In this document: positions 21,984 to 30,495 of the stretch, piece after piece
Layout: the number at the start of each line of letters is the position of its first letter
How positions within the stretch are numbered: position 1 is the first letter of the stretch
Source of the DNA: Ustilaginoidea virens
Lineage: Eukaryota > Ascomycota > Sordariomycetes > Hypocreales > Clavicipitaceae
NCBI RefSeq assembly: GCF_000687475.1
Contig: NC_057317.1
Coordinates: 4,402,501-4,466,500, forward strand
Length of the DNA stretch: 64,000 nt
Direction: 5' to 3'
Made by a program: the position numbers and the translations under genes
Notes under the pieces: generated by a model
What the model saw: the letters and a program-made list of their open reading frames with translations, nothing else
The model's database searches: none
What the model was told of the DNA's origin: nothing

Positions 21984-22197
21984 CCTTTCTGTGAGGTGTG
22001 GGGGGGGAGGGGGATGTGCTGTGTCAAATATTCTAAATAAACGAAGGGCGACCAGAATATATTTTGTGGTCAGTTCCAAACGATTGACTGAGAGAAGGGT
22101 AGAAGGGAAAGCGTTGACGGGAAGAGAAAGAAAGACTTGGGTGGATGGATGGGAACAGAAAAGATTCTCCAGGAGACAAATGCTCTCTCCCGTCAAC

Positions 22198-22204
22198 TTA
22201 TATA
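22198..22204 (-). promoter_or_regulatory. TATA box of the secreted-protein gene
   Basis: TATATAA on the minus strand, 215 bp upstream of the chosen ATG. It is the clearest TATA element in the window and suits a highly or conditionally expressed gene. Confidence 0.65.
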
Positions 22205-22301
22205 CCCATGGCAATGGAAGGATGGGTCGACGAGAATAAACCCCTAAAGGCGACGATCTGGGGCCTCCTTGCCCGGAGCCTGTCTAGCTCGGAAGTAGAT
22301 C

Positions 22302-22406
22302 AATACTGACTGGCCGCCACGCCCGGACAGGGTCGAGGATATTGAATGAAATGTCTAACTCAGAGATGGGGTTCATACTGAACAGCCGCCACATCCGGAC
22401 AGGGTC
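22302..22406. repeat. diverged 33-bp direct repeat, 72-bp period
   Basis: Copies at 22302-22334 and 22374-22406 match at 27 of 33 positions and share GCCGCCAC and CCGGACAGGGTC. They lie about 100 bp upstream of the TATA box of the secreted-protein gene. Confidence 0.75.
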
Positions 22407-25400
22407 ATTTCGCGGTGGACGACGGAAGAAGATGCTACCCCTGCAGCCTTCTGATATGCGCCATCAGCCCCCGACGGCCGTGTAGACGGAGGCTTGTTGT
22501 TGATTGTCACCGGATACCGATGGCAAAACGAGTCAGCAAAGCGAGTCACCGGCGGTGTCTAGCGGTCACCGTCAAGATGCATTGTACCCGTTGCGGAGCC
22601 CTCTAGAGCCTGTACGGGACTCGGTTCGGACCTATCACGGTGAAGAAGTGTCAAGGGTCAGGAGTCAGGAGCACCACGCCGGCAGGCTGGCAAATCATTG
22701 GCGCGGCGAGCACCGGGGGGGTACAGGTGCCACGGCAGGCGCCCATGTACGGGACCCCTTCTTCTCCAAATGCACCATCCACCGAGCATTGGATACACGG
22801 TCTGAAGTACGGCGTACGGAGTAGAGGCAAGAGAGAAAGAAAAAGGCGGCAAGGGACGGTTGATCAAACATGCTTGCGTGCCAGAGATTCGCCAGAAGCT
22901 AAAGCTGGGTAGCTTGGACCGTTGCTTCAAGTCGCAATCCGTCACCAACGGCGTCTAGCTTGGTCAATCGGCAGCAGCACGGGACGTTGATTGTGCCAGA
23001 CTTGCGCCTCGCATGTTGACGTAGATGGCGAATACTGGTGTCGAGTCCGGCCGGGGTGAATTCAGTGTCAGGTGTCTCCGTTCGGACGCCGGGCTTGATT
23101 TGATCAAGGGTTCCTGGACCTGGAGAAAAGATAAAATCGGCAGCTAGTCTTGGCACCTAATCTATGAGCACTTAGTCTCTCGGTCAGTTTTCTAGCTGCT
23201 CAACAATCGCTTCGAGATAACAAGACTGCCAAAGGAAGGACCGAGATTTTTCATGTGGCTTGGTCCGGGGCACGAAGCAGAAGACGTCGACCCCTTATTG
23301 CTTTTCCTTCCCATCCTATTGTGAACTGAGACCTAGTGTCTCAGTCAGTATTCGTATCGCACTCAAACTGAGTTTCTCGTTTGTGGACTTTTGAAAGGGC
23401 ATGAGGAAGGGTGCTGGTCAACCGAGAGTTTTTCGGGCCCATGCTGCTTTCACTAGCACTTGGATCCGAGCGCTCGTTGCGATGCCGACGACAGGGACTT
23501 GAGGGTTGAGTCCGTGGAGAAGTCGCCACTCGCTTGGGAGCGAGGGCATTCGCATCCGAGGTTGCGAGAACCCAGTTGACAGACAGACAGCCCAACTGCA
23601 AGGGTCTGTGAGGGGGTAATCTCCTTGTGCCCGTGCGGCCAGCCCCCCCCCCCCTTGGTTCGTGTTGCCAGGGATATCGTTGGATTTGGCGCGGTAGTCG
23701 CCGAATTCGGGCTTGGTTCGCGATCATCGTCAATAGAATTTTTTCCCATGCGTTCTGACAGTTTGCAACTTTGCAACCCATGGCGCCTGTGAACAAGGGA
23801 GACAGCGCCGTGGCATGTGATGGGGCTGAAGGCATCCAGGCTGATGGCGTCCAGGCTGAGGGAATCTCGGCTGAAGACGTCCAGCCCACGGGATCTAGCT
23901 GGCGCGGGTGTCGGAAGTGGCTAACAAGGCGCCGCCATGGCTTGCGGCTCTCTGCCTGATGATCATCCGAGCAAGTATAACAGCGTGGAGCCCGAGAAAA
24001 GACTTTGCTCGCAGCCCCATGGGCGAAAACGAGCAAGAAATGAGACGCTCGTGGTTGAGCTGCTTCGAGAAATGTCATTGGCGGCCAAAGTCAACCTTGA
24101 AGGTGCCAGAAGCCCGCAGGTCCCCCAGGGGCCAGGGGCAGTTCCTTCCTCTTTCGGATTGCCACATAAAGGTTCCCGAATCGCCCCGAATCGTCCCGAA
24201 TCAATCTTGCCCGCCCTACAGACGCCCTCGCGTTGGGATGTCTAGCGCTACCGAGGCCAAGGCACATTGCCTAACCTTTTTAATATCCATAATCATAGGC
24301 CAATGGTATTATTCTCTTAATCTTGACAGTAATATTATGGCTCTAAATATAGCTGCCGTGTGCCCCGTACTACGTACCTCCAACCTCGATGCGAGCAGCT
24401 GGCAGGTACCAGACCTACGGGAGTACTTGCATGCAGCCTTGTCCGCCTGTCGGAGGCCCTACGGCTTAGGAACCAGCTGTTAAAAAACACGCCCTTTTCC
24501 TCTTTTTTTTTTCCGGGCAAGACAATGCAGCTCTTGAGACTCCCCTTCATGGAGTAGATTAAGTTTAGAAAATAATTTACTTTTTTTCAAAATAAAAAAA
24601 GAAAAAGAAAAAAAGAAGACCATCATGTTTATCGTGAATTTCGCCGAGTTGTTCCGTGTTCCGTCTTGGTGGTACCCAATGGTGGGCCTGCCTCTGACAA
24701 AGCCCGCGGCATAATGCTGGCATTATCCCTTACATTGACATGGGGACTCTTGGTGTTGCTCCAATAATGATAAGACGGTTAAAGTTTGGAGCTAGCGCTG
24801 CCGGGATCGATCTTATTGAGTTTGCCAAGCGCGGGCGACCCGCCCAAGAAAATGAAAATATCTCAGTCTCCTGTTATTGACCTCCGCTTTGTTCCCTTCG
24901 CAGCCCCTTGCTGTCCAAGCAGAGTATTTCTGGGTCTTGGGGGAAAAAAATAAATAAAAAAAAATAAAGAAAGAAAGCAAAAAGAAAAAAGACAAGACGA
25001 GAAAGGAGCGGCTGACGGTGCCCTGCACGACATGGTATGGGAACTGCCTCGGTGGCAACATTGAATTGTCCTCGAATGTCTCGCCTCATGCTGTGCTTGA
25101 TCGCAACTGCTACGCATAAAATCTTCCATCGACACACAACCGCGTCAATAACCTCACAACTGCCCGTGTTCGATTCTTCACCGTCCATGTCCATGTTCAT
25201 TCGCAAACTGCGTCTGCGCCTTTCCCCAGTCCGCACCCGATACTCAACATCTGCCAACCCTCCTCATCCACCTTGTGCTCTGCATCAAACAAGATGCTCA
25301 CTGCAAAAGGTGCGGAAGAAAACGGCTCAGACTTGCCTTTAATTACCACGTCACTGCCATTGCATCCGATAAGTAGGGTAACTTGCCCTCCCTCCCAAGC

Positions 25401-25677
25401 AATGCAGAGAAGGGTTATGTCGCCGGGCGGCAAAACAAAACTCGCGACGTGCATTGCCATTCCGAGCAAGACCCAGCCATCGCAATAACTCAGAAGTATC
25501 TGTTGAATGTTTGCTGTCATCACTGCCGCTACACCACCCCTCACGCCCGCGTTTCCGTGTGTATGGACCTACGTACGCAGCAGTTGCGGGTTTCAACTGA
25601 ATTCATGCGTGTCATATGCGCAGAGGCTTTGGCAGGAAATTAGAGCGACGGCGGCACTTGCTCGCGACGTCACGCCA

Positions 25678-27565
25678 CTATTCCCTCTGCTGAGGACCAG
25701 CAGCAGGGGAAATGACACTTGTGCCCTTGACCTTGCCGCTTTCCATCTTGGCTGTTCTAGCGCCAAATTGTATCTGTAGCTGCATGCATTAGCTTCGCCT
25801 TCTCCCGCACGCCATGCTTTGGCGCGTACCGACCGAGTAACTCACCGCACGTTTCTTCTCCAGCGCCACAGACCCCATGCCCAGCTGCTGTGCGAGGAGA
25901 CGTAGTATCCGCTTGCCTGCTTCGGGCGTGTCGCCGTCGTCTGGCGGCTTTCCGAAATCGCACTTCTCCCAGACTGGCACATGGATACCCCATCGCACCA
26001 ACTCTTCGTCGAGATAGGGAAAGCGGACTTCCTTTTCCCAGTGCGCCATCACCCTGTCATCGCGACCGAGGTTCCGCTTGCCCAGCCGACTCACATCGAG
26101 TTTCAGCTCCTCAATGAGGCCCCCGTAACCGTCGCGTTCAAAGGCTGAAGCGTGTCGTGAGTATCCTCCAAAGAGCTCGTCTGCCCCCAACCCCGAGAGC
26201 AGTACGCGCGCCGTGGTTCTGTAAGCCTCGGGCTGGGAATCGGCGTCGACCTGACACCAACCATCCCCTCGAGCAGCAAAATACAACGCATATGCAATCG
26301 AGAGGTCCATTTCAGTGTTGTGGGGGTAAATCAGGTCAATCACCTCGGAGCGATGCTGACAGGCAAGTGAAAAAGGCACGTTTACCTGCAACGATGCCAT
26401 CAGTACATGAACAAAACCATTGTCAGGGGAAATAACACACACAACTACGAGCCGAAACTTCCGTTCAGGGCAGGTGTGAACTAGTTCAGCAAACGATCTT
26501 CTGCCAGTAATGCGATCTGGACACAGCTCGAATAACTCATCTTGGGAAGAGCCTTTATTCTGTGCTGCAATCCTGGGGTTCTCGAAAGCGACATTGACCA
26601 GGTCAATGGCTTGATCACCAGGCGCCACCTCACTGGCCAGTCGAGCTAGCACGGTGCAGTCGAGACCTCCAGAAAACAAGACTGCGATCCTGGCGTCGGC
26701 GTGAGATGCTCCGGGGGGTAACGGCACTTGCAGAACCCGCAACCGCAAGGATTGGGTGAGAACCTGCCGCAGCTGGCGTACGACGTCGGAATGGTTGGTC
26801 AGAGGGGAAGACTTTGCTGGAATCTCCGAATTGAAGGTTCCGATGCCGGATATCTGCGCATGAAGAGGATAAGCGGTAGTCGCCTTTTCGCGGACACGCA
26901 ATGCCGCGTCGTGCAACACGTACCAAGGACTCGTCTTCAGCCCAGCCGTATCGGACGGGTACAGGCTGTTTGGGCGCCATATCTATCTCCTGCAACTGGA
27001 CCATGTATATCCCATCTGGCTCTACCTCGACCCAATCAGAGAGAGTGTAGTCGGCCACACTTGACAGCAGAAACGGTTGTCCGGGGCTTACCAGCATGGA
27101 ACGCCGTCCCAGACGGTCTCGCCCGTAGTAAAGGCGCTTCGCAGGTCTGTCGAGAAAGACGAAGGCAAATGGGCCCTTGATCTCCCGAAGAACATCGAGT
27201 ACACCCGTGTCGTTGAAGTTGTCGTCATCATCACCATCTCTGTCCGCCAGACCGTGGCGACTAGCCTTGCTCAGCGAAGAAAGAATGGCCTGGCCGTCAT
27301 TGCCTAGGATGCTGTTTCCCCGGAGCGTCCAGGCTTCCCCGTTCCAGCAAAGCACGGAGCCAGTTTCGACGTCAATCAGCGGCTGCTTCACAACATGGTC
27401 ACCCCGTAGGGAAAGCACTGTAGACGTAAACGTCAACGTCGTGTCTCCGACGCGCGTGGTGACTGTTCCTGTGTGATCCGGACCGCGATTTCGTAGTCGT
27501 CGTTCAAGGGCGGGGGAAATGGTGCGTTTTCCAGCTGCAGATATAGCGACATGAATGCCGCACAT
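25678..27565 (-). CDS. asparagine synthetase domain-containing protein 1-like (ASNSD1 type)
   Basis: Class II glutamine amidotransferase fused to an asparagine synthetase-like domain; the physiological reaction of this subgroup is unproven. Four exons, all phase 0: 27565-26924, 26853-26443, 26385-25846 and 25773-25678; introns 57-72 nt; product 562 aa. The start MCGIHVAIS places the nucleophile Cys at position 2 after Met removal. An upstream in-frame ATG is absent. The N-terminal domain has NRGPDHTG and YYGRDRLGRRS. The synthetase half has the ATP pyrophosphatase motif SGGLDC, then PHNTEMDLSIA, LSGLGADELFGGYSRH and the C-terminal QFGARTAKME typical of ASNSD1. Canonical Asn synthetases lack the long insertion and this C-terminus. 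The gene is divergent from the CE3-like esterase gene. Confidence 0.92.
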
Positions 27566-28303
27566 TTTTTCCACCGCGTCGCGTAGGACTTGGCAGAGCT
27601 AGCTAGGCATGCGAATGCTGAAGTTGATCCCGTGGGGGCGGGAGGTGAAAAGTTGAGTGGACGGACGGATGGATCCCGGGGAGAACTTAGAAGGAAGCAG
27701 CCGAGGACGACAGGAGCGACCCACATTGCCCTTGTCCCTCCCTGCCTGTTCGTCGACATCGACTCCGCGTTCTCCGTCTGGACAACGAGGCCGGCCAACA
27801 CCATACAGAGTTGGGGCACGCAGACTGAAATCAAATTCATCAGCACACCACACACAATTACACCCCAGGGCAGAGAGGACAGGATCTTCCTTTGGCGTGT
27901 TGTTTCCCCGCTTACCTGGCAGTTGCCGAAACTTTGCCGACTTTGCCTACCTTTCCGGTGGCTGTTGGCTGGGTGAGATGCGCCACAAATGGAGATGCAA
28001 GCCCAACTTCAACCTTGCGCCTCCAGTCCAGGCACATCTGGCCTTTGTTTTTCTTTCTCCAGGCACCAGTTATTAGTCTCGGAAAATCCGCCGTCTGCCC
28101 GTGGGTTGAAAGTTAATCTCCGAGCATGGCGTCGCTTGCAAGTCCATGTACGCGTCATGGCTTTGCCTGGACTTGATATATATCGCCTCGACCCTCGCCC
28201 TGAAGATTCTGCATCTCCGGAGAGTACTCGACCCGGTACGAGCGCCACCGAGTCTCGGCAAAACTCTTTCGACTACCGAGTACACTCACGGCTCTAAAAC
28301 ACA
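27566..28303. promoter_or_regulatory. divergent promoter region, ASNSD1-like / CE3-like esterase
   Basis: 738-bp spacer. It holds a TATA box for the plus-strand gene at 28177-28183. Nothing recognised for the minus-strand gene. Confidence 0.5.
28177..28183 (+). promoter_or_regulatory. TATA box of the CE3-like esterase gene
   Basis: TATATAT, about 120 bp upstream of the start ATG, with a transcription start expected near 28210. Confidence 0.5.
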
Positions 28304-29159
28304 ATGCCACTCCTGGAAACAATCCGCCACTTGGCTATCGCCACCTTGGCCATGGCATCTACCAGTAAGCCCGTGCCTTCGACTCTGGGGGGACGTGGTG
28401 GGGGGAACACACGCACACACGCATACACGCACGCGTTGCTGGCCCCGTTCTAACATTTGAAATCTAGTTCAAGCCTTGCCACCCTCGCGGCCAGCAGATG
28501 GCGCGCCCAAGATTCCCCTGCGTCTCATGCCCCTGGGAGCCTCCATCACATACGGGCAGCGCTCTTCAACCGGCAACGGCTACCGCGAAGATCTGTACAA
28601 CCTTCTGACCCAAGAAGGCTACACCGTCAGAATGGCCGGGTCGCGCAAGCACGGCTCCATGGCGGACAACGAAGTCGAGGGCTGGCCTGGCTTCCGCATC
28701 GACCAAGTCGAGCGCAAGGCCAAGCGCGCGGTTCCCGGCCGCTTGCCCAACCTATTCACCATCAACGTCGGCACCAACGACTGCATTCAAGACTATAACC
28801 TCGACCATGCTCGCAATCGTATGGATGACTTGCTGGAGTATCTGTGGACGGCCTCGCCAAACTCCACCGTCATCCTGTCCACCCTCCTCGTCAACGTCAA
28901 TGCCACGGTCGAATCGCGCATCCAAAGGGTCAACCGGAGATTCAAGGCTCTCGCCATGCGCAAAACCCAAGAGGGCAAGAGGATTATCCTCGCGGACATG
29001 CATGGCGACGACGGACCGCAGAAGGCCGACTTGTCGGCAGATGGCATTCACCCTAATGACAGGGGATACGCAAAGATGGCCAACATTTGGAATCGGAGCA
29101 TCCGGGAGGCTTCTCGCGAGGGCATGATTGTGGAGCCGAGGCCTCTCCCTGAAGCTTAG
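28304..29159 (+). CDS. secreted SGNH/GDSL esterase, CE3 acetylxylan esterase-like
   Basis: Probable extracellular carbohydrate esterase that removes acetyl groups from plant or wall polysaccharides. Exons 28304-28364 and 28468-29159; donor GTAAGC, acceptor TCTAG; product 250 aa. The first exon encodes most of a signal peptide (LAIATLAMAST); the intron falls at its end. SGNH blocks are all present. Block I is MPLGASITYG, with Ser in GASI replacing the usual GDSI. Block II is EGWPGFRI, block III GTND, and block V DGIHPND with the Asp and His of the catalytic triad. The TGNGYREDL and MADNEVEGW patches match family CE3. The unusual feature is Ala for Asp in block I. Substrate is inferred from family. 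Confidence 0.87.
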
Positions 29160-29393
29160 AATAATCGACGTTCAATTCCCAGCATGAGCTGATCTCCTAC
29201 ATGAAGCGTTGCAAACACTTGCTGACCCTCGCCGGCACCATTCCATCCTGCTGGGCCAACATCCAGAGACAGCTGATTTTCCTTGAACCCAATCAGCAGC
29301 CACCGCGCCGCAAACTGTGTGAATTTTCGCCCCCTTTTTTTTTTTCTTCCCCATCCACATCATAATCCATCACAAGCAGCAACGGCAATCACA

Positions 29394-29464
29394 TCCGGTA
29401 TGGTGTAGTGGCTAACATCGCTCGCTCTCACCGAGCAGCCCAGGGTTCGATTCCCTGTACCGGA
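29394..29464 (+). tRNA. tRNA-Glu (CTC)
   Basis: Complete 71-nt cloverleaf. The acceptor stem TCCGGTA pairs with TACCGGA. The D stem is GTGT/ACAT with one wobble, the anticodon stem GCTCG/CGAGC, the anticodon CTC at 29427-29429, and the T arm CAGGG-TTCGATT-CCCTG. No intron. It is identical to the copy at 29600-29670. Confidence 0.95.
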
Positions 29465-29472
29465 GTGTATTC

Positions 29473-29477
29473 TTTTT
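29473..29477 (+). terminator. RNA polymerase III terminator (T5)
   Basis: Run of five T nine bases after the first tRNA-Glu gene. Confidence 0.6.
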
Positions 29478-29479
29478 CT

Positions 29480-29517
29480 CCCCGTGCCCGTGCCCGTGCC
29501 CGTGCCCGTGCCCCGTG
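29480..29517. repeat. (CCCGTG)n hexamer repeat between the two tRNA genes
   Basis: Five to six CCCGTG units in the 135-bp spacer between the two tRNA-Glu genes. Confidence 0.85.
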
Positions 29518-29599
29518 CCACGACTCGCACCTTTTTTTGACCAGTCCCCAAGCTCACGAGGGGCTTTATGACCCTCGCAAAGCCGTAGCCATCACATGA

Positions 29600-29670
29600 T
29601 CCGGTATGGTGTAGTGGCTAACATCGCTCGCTCTCACCGAGCAGCCCAGGGTTCGATTCCCTGTACCGGA
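29600..29670 (+). tRNA. tRNA-Glu (CTC), second copy
   Basis: Identical in sequence to the copy 206 bp upstream; anticodon CTC at 29633-29635. The flanks share little beyond a few bases, so the duplicated unit is essentially the tRNA itself. Confidence 0.95.
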
Positions 29671-29702
29671 GGCGCAACGCGTTTCTCTTGTGTAGAAGTT
29701 CG

Positions 29703-29711
29703 TTTTTTTTT
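29703..29711 (+). terminator. RNA polymerase III terminator (T9)
   Basis: Run of nine T about 33 bases after the second tRNA-Glu gene. Confidence 0.55.
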
Positions 29712-30495
29712 ATCCCTTTTTGACCCCAGGCCTTGTTCACGATGCGCCGCGCCAGACAGCCAGCCAGCTTATAAGCAAGCTCCTACGATAGGCGCGTTGC
29801 TATAATAAAGATGCGCCAAGTTTCCCAATGTTCCAGGGTACACATCATAGATCGAACAGTCACGTTTCCAACACTCCAGGGTAGGAGGGTAGGCGTTCCC
29901 ACTTCATCCGCTACATACGCTCGGCGACCCCGGTCGATCGCGAATCCATCCGTCTTCATTGTACGGATATTCATTCATTTAGGTACCTACTTATAAATAG
30001 AATGCACCTGACACGATATCAGACAGAGGCCCAGTCACAACTCAGATAGGTCAAGTCGCGTCAAGCCACTGGGTTGATTCCATTCTGAATGGACGGGACG
30101 GCCTCTTATCGGGCGAAAAGTCGCAAATTCCATCAAACTTCCATGACCCCCGAATCATCTCACCAAAGTGGCGGACCCCCAGCGGCATCAAAGACTATCT
30201 TGTAATGAGCAATCTCAACTGGTCTCGCGTTGGTTCCCGGGGAAAAGGAAATATGAGAGCAAAATAATCATCTGCCTGCATAACCAGATTGTCGACACGC
30301 TCCCCAACTTCGTCCCAGTTTGTTATTCGTAACGTCATAGCCCGATAATCCGTCATCTCGCTTTCCACAAAGAACATGCAACTCTAGTTTGGTGACGTGC
30401 GAAGCTTTTGATGCTTTCTTTTCCTTTTTTTTTTTTTTTCCTTTTCAATACTGCAATCATTCCTGCTAAAAAGGGGTAACATGTAGTCATTTCCA
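29712..30495. other. intergenic spacer
   Basis: Lies between the tRNA pair and the 3' end of the C2H2 gene. Holds a TAGGTACCTA element (about 29979-29988) and a T-rich tract (30420-30440). No supported gene. Confidence 0.5.

Larger units (their letters stand above)
21984..25677. other. 3.7-kb intergenic region, no supported gene
   Basis: Contains the promoter of the secreted-protein gene at the left, a diverged 33-bp direct repeat (22302-22406), one TACGGAGTA copy (22815-22823), a 12-C run (23643-23654), a TA-rich island (about 24266-24360) and A-rich tracts (24570-24620, 24945-24990). Short frames at 25197-25544 and 23341-24078 lack domain support. Confidence 0.55.

Noticed and set aside
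17220..22000. Secondary-metabolite or catabolic gene cluster around the CoA-transferase
   Set aside because: No synthase, P450, transporter or pathway regulator is next to it; the neighbours are unrecognised proteins on mixed strands.
21171..22040. 289-aa acidic ORF antisense to the secreted protein
   Set aside because: Its Glu/Asp/Gly/Val-rich translation is explained by GTC/GAC/GCC-type codons on the real strand. The sense strand has the signal peptide and TATA box.
25197..25544. 115-aa minus-strand ORF downstream of the ASNSD1-like gene
   Set aside because: Has plausible hydrophobic pattern but no splice partner, no family resemblance and a weak start; left unannotated.
22000..25600. Degenerate transposon in the gene-poor region
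   Set aside because: I saw no transposase or reverse-transcriptase motifs and no clear terminal repeats; only a short TA-rich island and a two-copy repeat.
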